In this document: piece by piece, positions 16,543-25,571 of the stretch | Position numbering within the stretch: the first letter of the stretch is position 1 | How the letters are laid out: every line of letters starts with the position of its first letter | Assembly (NCBI GenBank): GCA_947178445.1 | Contig: CAMWYJ010000001.1 | Span: 1-64,000 of the forward strand | Direction of reading: 5' to 3' | DNA length: 64,000 nt | Origin: an uncultured Clostridium sp. | Lineage (GTDB): Bacteria > Bacillota > Clostridia > Lachnospirales > Lachnospiraceae | Notes under the pieces: generated by a model | Database searches by the model: none | The model's input: the letters and a program-made list of their open reading frames with translations, nothing else | Told to the model about the DNA's origin: nothing | Translations under genes and position numbers: made by a program

Positions 16543-18114
16543 CTACTCCATATAATACACCTTTGCATACCTGCTTTTAAACAGGAAGGTTGCTCCCTTC
16601 AAATGGGTATTTTCTGCTAATATTGTGTTGATAATTTCAGCATCATCATACTTTTCATCAATATATAGAAGCATCTGATTCTTATCCTCTTTTTCCACAA
16701 GCTTCTGCAATCCTTTCGGTTTGACAAAAACATAATCCTTGCATCTCTTTAATTCCTGAGCATTACACGCTGTTCTGGATCGTACCCTGTAAACATAAAT
16801 AACAGAACAGGCCTTATATTCCTCTACGATATCAAACCGCTGCTGATCGTTTTGGTAATCATATTTGTACTTCCAGTCCGATATCCTCATCGAACTCAAT
16901 GCCATAAACAATAATATTAGTAAAATCCCTCCATTTAGCCTGCCTTTACCGGTTATATCCATAACGGTAGTTAAATCTTTAATAAGCCAAACAAAAAACA
17001 CAATAAAAATCCAGCCAACAGGCATAACATATCGATCGGTACGATAAGGTGCTATTTTAGCGATTAATATGACATATAAGACTCCTGCAGATAAAAGCAT
17101 AACCGGAACTAAATCCATTCTCTCCACCCATTTGTTCAGTCTTTTTTTGTAGATAAGCCAAAAAACGAAGCAGCAAAATCCAAATAAAATCCAGATAGAC
17201 ACCCCTCCAAATATATCCGTATTTAGAATTTCGTAATATTCCACTAAATATTTACCATAATTTTGAAATGTCTGTATTGCTGAAAAAGCCTGCTTCCCTC
17301 TTGTACTGCCACAAAATATCTGTTTTATCATCGCTGGAAAAATCAAAACACAGCTTCCACCAGCTATGAGAAATGTTAAAAAAAAACTACATATTTCCTT
17401 CCATTTTCTTTGTATCAATAAACGGATGCCAAAGAAAATGCATAGGAAAAACAGATATACCAAAAAATAGTAATGTGTCATTGTACCACCTACCGCACAT
17501 AAATAACAGCCAATATAGAACTTCCAATCCTTATCCCTATTAAAGTACATCGAAAACAATAACGATATACAGACAATAAAAAATGTCACCATTTCATACA
17601 TCCGCAAAAAAATCACCATATTCATGGCAAGCATATTCGTCCCGGCTGCAAAAGCTGTAATGAATGAAAGCCAATCTTCTTTCAATATACATTTTGCCAA
17701 TAAAAAAAGGAAAATATCTATACACACCATAAAAAAAATGTTTGGAATAATACCAAACCATTTGCTGGACTGCTCTGAAAAAACAGAGCAGATTGTGTGA
17801 ATTATTACATAGTAAAAGGGTGGATGCACATCTTTCGCCTGATTTTCCCACACCCCTTCATAATCAAAACGTTCTGCATCTTTTACAGATAAATAATCAT
17901 TATACAATGAAAAACCATGATACAATTTTCCGTTTTCTATGTTTACACCTCCCATGGTGTTATTTGCAAGTCCAAATGTCAGCCATTCATCATAATGAAA
18001 ATTTATTTTATTCATCCCTAAAAAGACTGCAAATATGATATGCAGTATAATGAATATCGTCAAAGCTGCCTTTATCTTATGATTCATTTTTTTATTTTCC
18101 TGTCTCACTTCCAT
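16543..18114 (-). CDS. Multi-pass GT-C glycosyltransferase (GT39/ArnT-like)
   Basis: A 523-residue membrane protein with about ten hydrophobic helices. The first extracellular loop has the acidic motif FHYDEWLTFGL, typical of GT-C glycosyltransferases that use lipid-linked sugars, and VHPPFYYVIIHT, as in the GT39/PMT family. The C-terminal 90 residues are soluble. It follows a GT2 polyprenyl-phosphate sugar transferase gene. The likely scheme is that the GT2 enzyme loads a sugar on undecaprenyl phosphate and this protein transfers it outside the membrane to protein or polymer. The acceptor is unknown. AGAGGAGGAG precedes the ATG. Confidence 0.82.
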   Translation of the reverse strand: MEVRQENKKMNHKIKAALTIFIILHIIFAVFLGMNKINFHYDEWLTFGLANNTMGGVNIENGKLYHGFSLYNDYLSVKDAERFDYEGVWENQAKDVHPPFYYVIIHTICSVFSEQSSKWFGIIPNIFFMVCIDIFLFLLAKCILKEDWLSFITAFAAGTNMLAMNMVIFLRMYEMVTFFIVCISLLFSMYFNRDKDWKFYIGCYLCAVGGTMTHYYFLVYLFFLCIFFGIRLLIQRKWKEICSFFLTFLIAGGSCVLIFPAMIKQIFCGSTRGKQAFSAIQTFQNYGKYLVEYYEILNTDIFGGVSIWILFGFCCFVFWLIYKKRLNKWVERMDLVPVMLLSAGVLYVILIAKIAPYRTDRYVMPVGWIFIVFFVWLIKDLTTVMDITGKGRLNGGILLILLFMALSSMRISDWKYKYDYQNDQQRFDIVEEYKACSVIYVYRVRSRTACNAQELKRCKDYVFVKPKGLQKLVEKEDKNQMLLYIDEKYDDAEIINTILAENTHLKGATFLFKSRYAKVYYME

Positions 18115-18187
18115 TCTCCTCCTCTAAAAAACACCTGCCAAACAGACAGCTTTATCACCCTTTTATAAAACAATTACCAGTATCTAA

Positions 18188-19132
18188 CTAATTCACATTC
18201 TCAATGTTATCCTGATTGCTTTCACTTATAATATAGTGCGGCCGCTTTTTTACTTCTAAGTATGCCTTTGCGATGTATTGCCCCATAAGCCCTATACAAA
18301 AAAGCTGGACACCTCCAATAAAAGTAATAATACATGCTAAAGAAGCCCAACCCTCAACAGAATCCCCAAACAACAGTTTTCTTACAATAATAAATACTAC
18401 AGCCATAAAAGAACATGCAGTCATAATAACTCCAAACCATGATGCAAGACTTAAAGGCGCCTGTGAAAAATCAATAATTCCTTCTAATGCGTATCGCATA
18501 AGCTTCCAAAAATTCCATTTTGTCTCACCTGCCACCCGCTCCTGATTCTCATATGAAAGCCAGTATGTATGAAATCCCACCCAGCCAAATATTCCCTTTG
18601 AAAATCGGTTATATTCTCCCATTTTCACAATAGCATCTACCATACTCTTTTTCATCAAACGAAAATCTCTTGCACCATCCATGATATCTGCATCCGAAAT
18701 TCTATTAATGATGCGGTAAAACCATCTGGCAAACCAACTGCGCACCACCGGTTCTCCGGCTCTGTTTTCCCGTCTGGTCGCTACACTGTCATAATCCCCT
18801 GTTAACAAAATCTCCAACATCTGAGGCAGCAATGCGGGAGGATCTTGCATATCCGCATCCATAATTGCTGTGTAATCACCTGTCACATTGCAAAAACCCG
18901 CATATATTGCCGCTTCTTTGCCGAAATTCCTTGAAAACGAAATATATTTTACCATCTTATTCCTGCCTGCAATTTTCTTTAAAATGTCCAACGTATTATC
19001 GTAAGATCCATCATTGATAAATAAAATTTCATATTCACAGGGCATACTTTCTAATACTCTGTTTATCTCCTCATAAAATATAGGTAATGCCTCCTGCTCG
19101 TTATAACAGGGAACAATAATCGATACCCTCAT
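18188..19132 (-). CDS. GT2 family polyprenyl-phosphate glycosyltransferase (GtrB/DPM1-like)
   Basis: A 314-residue enzyme with a cytoplasmic GT-A domain (IIVPCYNEQEALP at the start, the metal-binding ADMQDPP near 95) and two C-terminal membrane helices (about 226-255 and 262-290) followed by a basic tail. This is the layout of GtrB-like transferases that move glucose or a similar sugar to undecaprenyl phosphate. The GT39-like gene follows after 73 bases, supporting a two-step membrane glycosylation system. The plus-strand HTH gene diverges upstream. Confidence 0.9.
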   Translation of the reverse strand: MRVSIIVPCYNEQEALPIFYEEINRVLESMPCEYEILFINDGSYDNTLDILKKIAGRNKMVKYISFSRNFGKEAAIYAGFCNVTGDYTAIMDADMQDPPALLPQMLEILLTGDYDSVATRRENRAGEPVVRSWFARWFYRIINRISDADIMDGARDFRLMKKSMVDAIVKMGEYNRFSKGIFGWVGFHTYWLSYENQERVAGETKWNFWKLMRYALEGIIDFSQAPLSLASWFGVIMTACSFMAVVFIIVRKLLFGDSVEGWASLACIITFIGGVQLFCIGLMGQYIAKAYLEVKKRPHYIISESNQDNIENVN

Positions 19133-19315
19133 ACCAACGTACTCCTTCTTACAAACCGTAGCATCTGCACTTTATCACTTCGTAATATCGTAATAATTAT
19201 ACATCTTTTCGTATTATTTGGCAATACTTTCATTTAGTATGATAGAGATGATAATATTTAGCTTATTCTTTTTAGCTGTTTAATCACTGTATTTGACAGT
19301 AGAATGGAGAGTTTC

Positions 19316-19621
19316 ATGAATGTTTTAGAAAAAATCGTAGCTTTAAGAGAAGAACGCCATTGGACAGAATATCAGCTTGCTGAGCACTCTGGTCTCACAC
19401 AATCTACAATATCCTCATGGTATCGCAAAAATATGCTTCCTTCCATCCCATCTCTTAATAAAATATGTGATGCCTTTGGTATTACACTTTCCCAGTTCTT
19501 TTTAGAAGAGGGAGAATGTACCTTATCACTTACCAAATGCCAATTAGATTTACTACATGCTTCAGAAAAACTGGAACCTGCCCAATATGAAGCCTTGATA
19601 GAATTTATAAATTCCCTGTAA
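19316..19621 (+). CDS. XRE-type helix-turn-helix regulator
   Basis: A 101-residue protein whose first 65 residues form an XRE/Cro-type DNA-binding domain (IVALREERHWTEYQLAEHSG; QSTISSWYRKNMLPSIPSLN; KICDAFGITLSQFF). The C-terminal part is a short helical segment. The ATG at 19316 follows GGAGAGTTTC and is preferred over the ATG at 19304. It is one of the few plus-strand genes here, divergent from the glycosyltransferase pair, which it might regulate (inference from position only). Confidence 0.85.
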   Translation: MNVLEKIVALREERHWTEYQLAEHSGLTQSTISSWYRKNMLPSIPSLNKICDAFGITLSQFFLEEGECTLSLTKCQLDLLHASEKLEPAQYEALIEFINSL

Positions 19622-19662
19622 AAAAAGGAACGACAGATGTTTATTCTGACGTTCCTTTTCAT
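19622..19662. terminator. Bidirectional terminator between convergent genes
   Basis: AAAGGAACG and CGTTCCTTTT pair around a loop of about 17 bases just after the HTH stop codon, with A-run and T-run on opposite sides. It can serve both the HTH gene and the M15 peptidase gene. Confidence 0.8.
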
Positions 19663-19685
19663 TCACCTGATACAATTCTCTTTTA

Positions 19686-20972
19686 TCACGTTCCGAAATA
19701 AGAAAAATGCATATAATCCTTCCGGTCTCCCCAGTCTCCACGGTAAAATCCATATCTTCTCATAATCCGTACCATCTCACAATTATTAGGAATGGAATAT
19801 GGATCCTTTTTCGGCTTCCAATAGCTTCCTGACAATATTTTCTTCTTACCATTTACCTTATCGATCATATAATTTTCATTCGGATTAATATCAATTGCCA
19901 TACCATACATATGTTCACCGGCACGGTAACTGTAGCATCCAATATCTTTAATTACCTGCTTTTCCTTGCTCTTATAAATCTCGGCAAACATCTGCTGGAT
20001 AGATGGGGCAAGTTTTTTATTAACCGTCAGATACTTTGTTTTCGTAACTTTCTTACCTTTTTTCCCTTTCTTGTAATCCCATACCTTTATCTTAATCCGC
20101 TTCATCTGCTTTGACGCCTTATTTGCCGTCTTATAATTACTCCTTTTCTTCTTTTCAGAGCCAAATGCCCTCTTTATCCTCTGTGAATAGGACTCCCCAT
20201 CATAAGAATAATAATTCATCAAAACCGCTTTCGCCGGTGATAATGTACTTAGAACCTTCTCTCCGTTCACATTCTGGTAAGAACAGATCCGATATATATA
20301 GGTTACACCATTTTTCAACTTTGAAAAGCTTGCAGTCAACGTATTCGAATTGTTAATCGTCTTAACCAGTTCATACTTTGAAAGATCATTCATGTCTACA
20401 GCCACATAGTTACTCTTATCATCATAATCCTTCACACAGTAAATCAGATAGCCGTCCGCATTCTCAATCTTCGACCATTTAAGTTTTGCCCCTAATTTTC
20501 CATTTCTTTTCCCGTATGTGATTTGGGGACCCGCACATAAAATCTCCGTCTGCGCCATTTTCGATATGATTGTTCCATCTTTCCCACAGGCATCTACCCT
20601 GTAATAATATGTCTTTCCAACCTGCAGATTATAATCCGTATAATAATATATGATATAATAGCATTTATTTTTAGAATCATACTCATATCCTTCATAATAA
20701 TTATTGTTATAGTTGTCATCACTATCATAATCATCGTCATCACGATATCCAATTTCCCCTATCTTCTCATAGGTTCCGTTTGCAGATTCTGCACGATAAA
20801 TTTCAAAGGATGGATAAGTATTTTCACTCACCTTAATCCTCAATGTCGCATTTGGGCTTTCCTCACACTGGGCACTAACCTCAAATACACTTTTTGCTTC
20901 CGCTACGTCAAACGGAAGCATCAAGCACATAACAAATAATAAAAAAATAAATAGAAACTGTCTTTTCTTCAT
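19686..20972 (-). CDS. Secreted M15 family (VanY-like) peptidase with fibronectin-like region
   Basis: A 428-residue protein with a signal peptide (hydrophobic residues 5-25, ending near AEA). Residues about 30-250 are beta-rich and resemble two fibronectin type III-like modules, interrupted by a low-complexity Asp/Tyr/Asn stretch at about 75-100. The C-terminal 140 residues match M15 D,D-carboxypeptidase or L-Ala-D-Glu peptidase folds, with zinc ligands in HMYGMAIDINP and the final His in DYMHFSYFG. It should cleave peptidoglycan stem peptides outside the cell. The middle is Lys-rich, suiting wall binding. Confidence 0.82.
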   Translation of the reverse strand: MKKRQFLFIFLLFVMCLMLPFDVAEAKSVFEVSAQCEESPNATLRIKVSENTYPSFEIYRAESANGTYEKIGEIGYRDDDDYDSDDNYNNNYYEGYEYDSKNKCYYIIYYYTDYNLQVGKTYYYRVDACGKDGTIISKMAQTEILCAGPQITYGKRNGKLGAKLKWSKIENADGYLIYCVKDYDDKSNYVAVDMNDLSKYELVKTINNSNTLTASFSKLKNGVTYIYRICSYQNVNGEKVLSTLSPAKAVLMNYYSYDGESYSQRIKRAFGSEKKKRSNYKTANKASKQMKRIKIKVWDYKKGKKGKKVTKTKYLTVNKKLAPSIQQMFAEIYKSKEKQVIKDIGCYSYRAGEHMYGMAIDINPNENYMIDKVNGKKKILSGSYWKPKKDPYSIPNNCEMVRIMRRYGFYRGDWGDRKDYMHFSYFGT

Positions 20973-21079
20973 TGGTATCTCCCATCTTTCCCTATTCTGT
21001 TAAGCCGGTCTGGCTTAACGCTCACTGCATAAATATATTTTCTAAGTTATCCTACACTTCCGTTTACATTTACACAGAC

Positions 21080-21112
21080 AAAAGGACCGTCTATATTCAG
21101 ACGATCCTTTTC
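21080..21112 (-). terminator. Intrinsic terminator after tpiA
   Basis: AAAGGACCGTCT and AGACGATCCTTT pair with a short loop, 12 bases past the tpiA stop. The A-run on the plus strand gives the U-tract on the minus-strand transcript. Confidence 0.85.
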
Positions 21113-21123
21113 AATTGACTCTC

Positions 21124-21876
21124 TTATTTGTTATAGTTTACAATTTTACCAAAATCTGCTTTCAGAGATGCACCACCAACTAATCCACCATCAATATTCG
21201 GCTTAGCAAGTAAAGATGCTGCGTTTCCTGCATTCATAGAACCGCCATACTGGATACGGATTGCCTCAGCAGTTGCCCCGTCATATACCTCACCGATTAC
21301 CTTACGGATTGCTGCACACACTTCTTCTGCCTGGTCGTCCGTAGCAGTCTCTCCTGTACCAATTGCCCAGATTGGCTCATAAGCAATTACACAAGTCTTC
21401 GCCTGGTCAGCCGTTACATTCTGGAATGCAATCTTAATCTGCATTGCAATCCACTCAAGGTAAATTCCCTGCTTTCTCTGTGTCAAAGATTCGCCACAGC
21501 AGATGATTGGTGTAATACCATTCTCTAATGCCTTAAGTACCTTCTTATTTACGGTCTCATCTGTCTCTGCAAAATATTCACGTCTCTCTGAGTGACCAAG
21601 AACAACATATTTTACACCTGCATCGACTAACATATTCGGAGCAATTTCACCAGTATAAGCTCCGCTTTCCTCAAAATACATATTCTCTGCGCCAATATTG
21701 ATATTGGTTCCCTTTGTAGCCTCAACTGCCGGGATAATATCAATTGCCGGTACACAAAATACTACATCTACATCCTCATTCTGTACCAATGGCTTTAACT
21801 CCTCAATCAAAGCAACCGCTTCACTAGGAGTTTTGTTCATCTTCCAGTTGCCTGCAATAATTTTCTTTCTTGCCAT
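21124..21876 (-). CDS. tpiA: Triose-phosphate isomerase
   Basis: A 250-residue TIM barrel that interconverts dihydroxyacetone phosphate and glyceraldehyde 3-phosphate. Catalytic elements are the N-terminal Lys in AGNWKMNKT, His in [11 protein letters not shown] and Glu in [11 protein letters not shown], with the phosphate loop [11 protein letters not shown] and [23 protein letters not shown] precedes the ATG. It lies downstream of gap and pgk, but the 144-base spacer before it holds a repeat-like structure (21902-22026). Confidence 0.98.
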   Translation of the reverse strand: MARKKIIAGNWKMNKTPSEAVALIEELKPLVQNEDVDVVFCVPAIDIIPAVEATKGTNINIGAENMYFEESGAYTGEIAPNMLVDAGVKYVVLGHSERREYFAETDETVNKKVLKALENGITPIICCGESLTQRKQGIYLEWIAMQIKIAFQNVTADQAKTCVIAYEPIWAIGTGETATDDQAEEVCAAIRKVIGEVYDGATAEAIRIQYGGSMNAGNAASLLAKPNIDGGLVGGASLKADFGKIVNYNK

Positions 21877-21901
21877 GTCTGTTTCTCCTTATAATATATT
21901 T

Positions 21902-22026
21902 GTTCTCACTTTGTCGATCTGCGTAGCACTCACCCTGCGCCATTGACCCTAGTTCGTTAACTTCGTCGACATAAGTTCGAACTAAATTCGCACTGCGTTT
22001 CACTTGTGCTCATTAAGTTCTCACTT
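21902..22026. repeat. Repeat C, third member: hairpin spacer between pgk and tpiA
   Basis: GAACTAAATTCGCAC (21979-21993) pairs with GTGCTCATTAAGTTC (22006-22020). The same pattern, ACTAAATTCGCA then TGCTCATTAAGT with changed but still pairing outer bases, occurs at 37252-37313 and 37353-37414. The segment is bounded by a 10-bp direct repeat, GTTCTCACTT, at 21902-21911 and 22017-22026; the second copy overlaps the pgk stop codon. This could mark an insertion or be a chance feature of a hairpin-rich spacer. Confidence 0.5.
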
Positions 22027-23220
22027 ATCATTAGCGGCAGCTACACCTGGAAGCTCCTTGCCCTCTAAAAATTCAAGGGAAGCTCCACCACCTGTTGAAA
22101 TGTGAGTCATCTTATCACCAAAACCTAACTGGTTACAAGCTGCTGCAGAGTCACCACCGCCGATAATGGTTGTAGCACCCTGAAGCTTTGCCATAGCCTC
22201 TGCTACTGCAATCGTACCTTTTGCAAAGTTTGGCATCTCAAAACATCCCATAGGTCCGTTCCAAACAACAGTCTTCGCACCTGCTATTGCATCTGCAAAT
22301 AATTTTTCAGTCTCTGGTCCAATATCAAGACCTTCCATATCTGCTGGAATCTCACCACGGCCAACCACCTTGAAGTTTGCATCATTCGAGAAGTCATCTG
22401 CTACAACGGTATCAATTGGAATTAACAGCTTAACTCCCTTCTCCTCAGCCTTCTTCTCCATTTCAAGCGCATATTCCTTGTAATCCTCCTCAAGAAGGGA
22501 ATTACCAACTTCCTCACCGTGTGCTGCCATAAATGTATATGCCATACCACCACCGATAATCAATGTATCTACTTTATCAAGTAAGTTCTCGATAACGGAA
22601 ATCTTAGAAGAAACCTTTGCACCACCAAGGATTGCAACGAATGGTCTCTCTGGATTGTTCACTGCATTCCCTAAGAAGTCGATTTCCTTCTGCATTAAAT
22701 AACCAACCACTGCAGTATCCACAAACTCTGTTACACCAACATTGGAGCAGTGTGCTCTATGTGCAGTACCAAATGCGTCATTTACGAATACATCACATAA
22801 AGAAGCCAAATCCTTAGAAAATGCCTCTCCGTTCTTTGTCTCCTCTGATCTGAAACGGGTATTCTCTAAAAGAATAACCTCTCCATCCTTCATTGCCTCA
22901 ACGGCAGCCTTTGCATTCGGACCTACAACCTCAGGATCTGCTGCAAACTTAACTTCCTGACCGAGCAGCTCAGATAAACGGGTTGCCACCGGAGCTAATG
23001 TCTTTGTCTGCTTATCTTCCTCTGTTTTAACCTTTCCTAAGTGGGAACAAAGAATAATCTTACCGCCATCTGCAATTAACTTCTTGATTGTTGGCAGTGC
23101 TGCAACCAAACGATTCTCGTCAGTAATCTTACCATCAATTAATGGAACATTAAAATCACAACGAACTAAAACCTTCTTACCCTTTACATTGATATCATCT
23201 ACTGATTTCTTATTAAGCAT
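22021..23220 (-). CDS. pgk: Phosphoglycerate kinase
   Basis: A 400-residue glycolytic enzyme that makes ATP from 1,3-bisphosphoglycerate. It has the N-terminal substrate site [11 protein letters not shown], the HLGK motif, [16 protein letters not shown], the hinge region GGAKVSSKI, and C-terminal nucleotide-binding WNGPMGCFE and GGGDSAAA. The ATG at 23220 is preferred over one at 23277 because AAAGGAGCAGAAC precedes it. It follows gap after a terminator hairpin, so expression may be partly uncoupled. Confidence 0.98.
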   Translation of the reverse strand: MLNKKSVDDINVKGKKVLVRCDFNVPLIDGKITDENRLVAALPTIKKLIADGGKIILCSHLGKVKTEEDKQTKTLAPVATRLSELLGQEVKFAADPEVVGPNAKAAVEAMKDGEVILLENTRFRSEETKNGEAFSKDLASLCDVFVNDAFGTAHRAHCSNVGVTEFVDTAVVGYLMQKEIDFLGNAVNNPERPFVAILGGAKVSSKISVIENLLDKVDTLIIGGGMAYTFMAAHGEEVGNSLLEEDYKEYALEMEKKAEEKGVKLLIPIDTVVADDFSNDANFKVVGRGEIPADMEGLDIGPETEKLFADAIAGAKTVVWNGPMGCFEMPNFAKGTIAVAEAMAKLQGATTIIGGGDSAAACNQLGFGDKMTHISTGGGASLEFLEGKELPGVAAANDK

Positions 23221-23283
23221 TGTTCTGCTCCTTTCATATATATATTTCCTAACCATCGTACACGTGGTACTTTCCAATGTGAC

Positions 23284-23318
23284 AAAAAGAAAGTCCGGTC
23301 CAAATAGACCGGACCTTC
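23284..23318 (-). terminator. Intrinsic terminator after gap
   Basis: AAGTCCGGTC and GACCGGACCTT form a GC-rich 10-bp stem with a six-base loop. The minus strand continues TTCTTTTTG. It lies 20 bases past the gap stop codon and upstream of pgk, so it may attenuate rather than block readthrough. Confidence 0.85.
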
Positions 23319-23338
23319 AAGGTCATAATACTCTAAAA

Positions 23339-24355
23339 TTATGCTAACTCTGAGAAGTACTTGATTGTTCTTACCATCTGAGATGTGTAAGAGTTCTCGT
23401 TATCATACCAAGAAACTACCTGTACCTCATATAAGTCATCTGTTACCTTTGAAACCATTGTCTGAGTAGCATCGAATAAAGAACCATATCTCATTCCAAC
23501 GATATCAGAAGAAACGATTTCATCCTCATTGTAACCGTATGACTCGTTAGCTGCTGCCTTCATTGCTGCATTGATACCATCAACTGTTACATCAGCACCC
23601 TTAACAACTGCTGTTAAGATTGTTGTAGAACCTGTAGGAGTAGGAACACGCTGAGCAGAACCGATTAACTTACCATTTAACTCAGGGATTACAAGACCGA
23701 TAGCCTTAGCTGCACCTGTTGAGTTAGGAACGATATTAACTGCTGCTGCACGAGATCTTCTTAAGTCACCCTTTCTCTGAGGTCCATCAAGAGTCATCTG
23801 ATCACCTGTGTATGCATGAATGGTTACCATGATACCTGACTGGATTGCTGCATACTTGTTAAGAGCATCCGCCATAGGTGCCAAACAGTTTGTTGTACAA
23901 GAAGCTGCAGAAATGATTGTATCAGAAGCTTTCAGTGTCTCATGGTTTGTGTTATAAACGATTGTAGGAAGATCGTTACCAGCCGGAGCTGAGATAACTA
24001 CCTTACGAGCACCTGCATTGATATGAGCCTGAGCCTTATCTTTGCTGCAGTAGAAACCTGAACACTCTAAAACTACGTCTACATTCAAATCACCCCATGG
24101 GCAATTGTTAGCATCTGGGAACGCGTAAATCTTGATTTCCTTACCGTCAACTGTAATAGAATCCTCACCTGCTGTTACAGTGTCAGCCTTCTCATACTTA
24201 CCCTGTGAAGAGTCATACTTTAATAAGTGTGCTAACATCTTAGGGCTTGTTAAATCGTTGATTGCCACTACTTCATACCCTTCAGCTCCGAACATTTGTC
24301 TGAATGCAAGACGTCCGATACGTCCAAATCCATTGATTGCAACTTTTACTGCCAT
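23339..24355 (-). CDS. gap: Glyceraldehyde-3-phosphate dehydrogenase
   Basis: A 338-residue NAD-dependent enzyme forming 1,3-bisphosphoglycerate. The Rossmann motif [14 protein letters not shown] is at the N-terminus, the catalytic Cys lies in [12 protein letters not shown] near residue 152, the active His in TIHAYTGDQ, and [13 protein letters not shown] is near the C-terminus. AGGAGGATTTATTC precedes the ATG. A strong promoter lies upstream and a GC-rich terminator follows, so it can be expressed alone or with pgk and tpiA. Confidence 0.98.
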   Translation of the reverse strand: MAVKVAINGFGRIGRLAFRQMFGAEGYEVVAINDLTSPKMLAHLLKYDSSQGKYEKADTVTAGEDSITVDGKEIKIYAFPDANNCPWGDLNVDVVLECSGFYCSKDKAQAHINAGARKVVISAPAGNDLPTIVYNTNHETLKASDTIISAASCTTNCLAPMADALNKYAAIQSGIMVTIHAYTGDQMTLDGPQRKGDLRRSRAAAVNIVPNSTGAAKAIGLVIPELNGKLIGSAQRVPTPTGSTTILTAVVKGADVTVDGINAAMKAAANESYGYNEDEIVSSDIVGMRYGSLFDATQTMVSKVTDDLYEVQVVSWYDNENSYTSQMVRTIKYFSELA

Positions 24356-24421
24356 GAATAAATCCTCCTAGTGTTTAGAATATTAATTGGGTCACCGCTT
24401 GTCCGACTGACCTATGCCAAT

Positions 24422-24450
24422 ATAATACCTTTTTTAAAGTGAAATTTCAA
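24422..24450 (-). promoter_or_regulatory. Strong predicted promoter for gap
   Basis: On the minus strand TTGAAA (24445-24450) and TATTAT (24422-24427) are separated by 17 bases, about 67 bases before the gap start. The fit is close to sigma-A consensus, as expected for a highly expressed glycolytic gene. Confidence 0.7.
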
Positions 24451-24714
24451 GTAGTAAATCTGTTTTTATTATGAATTTTACCAAATTTGTGAAATCTTTC
24501 CATTTATGCCAGTTTTTGCCTCTACCAGAAAAAGAAATAGCTGCAAGTCCTGCATCCATATATTCTCATTTGGGCATAGACGATTTACTCTACTTATGTT
24601 AGTATATGGTCTGATAAACACTCTACTATTTCACAGGTAAACGGATTCCCGTATACACTTTTTTACAGGCGAAATTCCCAATACCTGATTAACTTTGAAA
24701 GAAGGTACTTATAT
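24451..24714. other. Intergenic spacer between divergent gap and PHP phosphatase genes
   Basis: This AT-rich divergent spacer must hold the promoter of the plus-strand phosphatase gene, but I find no -35/-10 pair that stands out. No RNA gene, terminator or repeat was recognised. AGAAGG close to 24705 is the ribosome binding site of the next gene. Confidence 0.5.
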
Positions 24715-25533
24715 ATGATAGCCACAGATATGCATGTTCATTCATGCTTTTCCTCAGATTCAGAAGAAAAACCAGAATCTATTATAGAAACAGCCATTGA
24801 AAAAGGATTTTCCTATGTGTATTTTACCGATCACCACGATACGGATTTTCCGGTATCCAAAGAAGCACCGGATATGGATTTCCAATTGGATTTTCCGGCA
24901 TATATCGATTGTCTCAAAAGACTCCGTGAACAATACAGCAAAAAGATAACACTTTGCATTGGCGTGGAGCAGGGAATCTGCCCGGAGGTGGCGGACAAGG
25001 TAACCGAACTTGCCAGTCAATATGATTTTGATTTTATCATCGGATCCTCCCACCTTACAGGTCTTGTAAAGGGTGATCCCTATTACCCTGAATACTATGA
25101 GGGAATGACTTACAGGGATGCTTACCGGAAATATTTTATGTCTGAGGTAGAAAATATACGGCTTACTTCTGCCTTTGACGTGTATGGACACCTCGACTAT
25201 GCTGTGCGCTACTGCCCGGACAAGTCCTTTCCCTACCGTTTTCACGATTACCGGGATATTTTTGAAGAGCTTTTCAAACTACTGATTGAGAAGGGAAAAG
25301 GAATCGAGATCAACACTGCAGGAATCCGCAAAATCGGTTTTCCCCACCCACATATGGATGCCCTTAAGCTATACAGGGAAATGGGAGGGGAAATCATTAC
25401 CGTTGGAAGTGATGCCCATAAAAGGGAGGATATCGGGTTTGGTTTTGATATCGCACAGGAATTACTTAAAAACTGCGGATTCCGGTATTACACTGTATTT
25501 AAAAATAGAACCCCTGAGTTTCTAGAGCTTTGA
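24715..25533 (+). CDS. hisK: Histidinol-phosphatase, PHP family
   Basis: A 272-residue PHP-domain metallophosphoesterase. Metal ligands are visible as DMHVHSCFSSDS, FTDHHD, GVEQG, IIGSSHL, HLDYAVRYC and VGSDAHKREDIG, in the order of HisK/HisJ-type histidinol phosphatases. The enzyme removes phosphate from histidinol phosphate, the step after HisC, whose gene is at 50143. Other PHP phosphatases share the fold, so substrate is inferred. It is transcribed opposite to gap, and its last codons overlap a strong inverted repeat. Confidence 0.85.
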   Translation: MIATDMHVHSCFSSDSEEKPESIIETAIEKGFSYVYFTDHHDTDFPVSKEAPDMDFQLDFPAYIDCLKRLREQYSKKITLCIGVEQGICPEVADKVTELASQYDFDFIIGSSHLTGLVKGDPYYPEYYEGMTYRDAYRKYFMSEVENIRLTSAFDVYGHLDYAVRYCPDKSFPYRFHDYRDIFEELFKLLIEKGKGIEINTAGIRKIGFPHPHMDALKLYREMGGEIITVGSDAHKREDIGFGFDIAQELLKNCGFRYYTVFKNRTPEFLEL

Positions 25534-25543
25534 AACTCAGGGG
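25504..25543 (-). terminator. Terminator hairpin after the DUF348 gene, overlapping the hisK 3' end
   Basis: CCCCTGAGTTTC (25511-25522) and GAAACTCAGGGG (25532-25543) are a perfect 12-bp inverted repeat that includes the hisK stop codon. On the minus strand it runs into TTCTATTTTTAAA, so it ends the DUF348-gene transcript. On the plus strand no T-run follows. Confidence 0.65.
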
Positions 25544-25571
25544 ACCTCATCTGCTTGCAGTCTTCCTCTAT

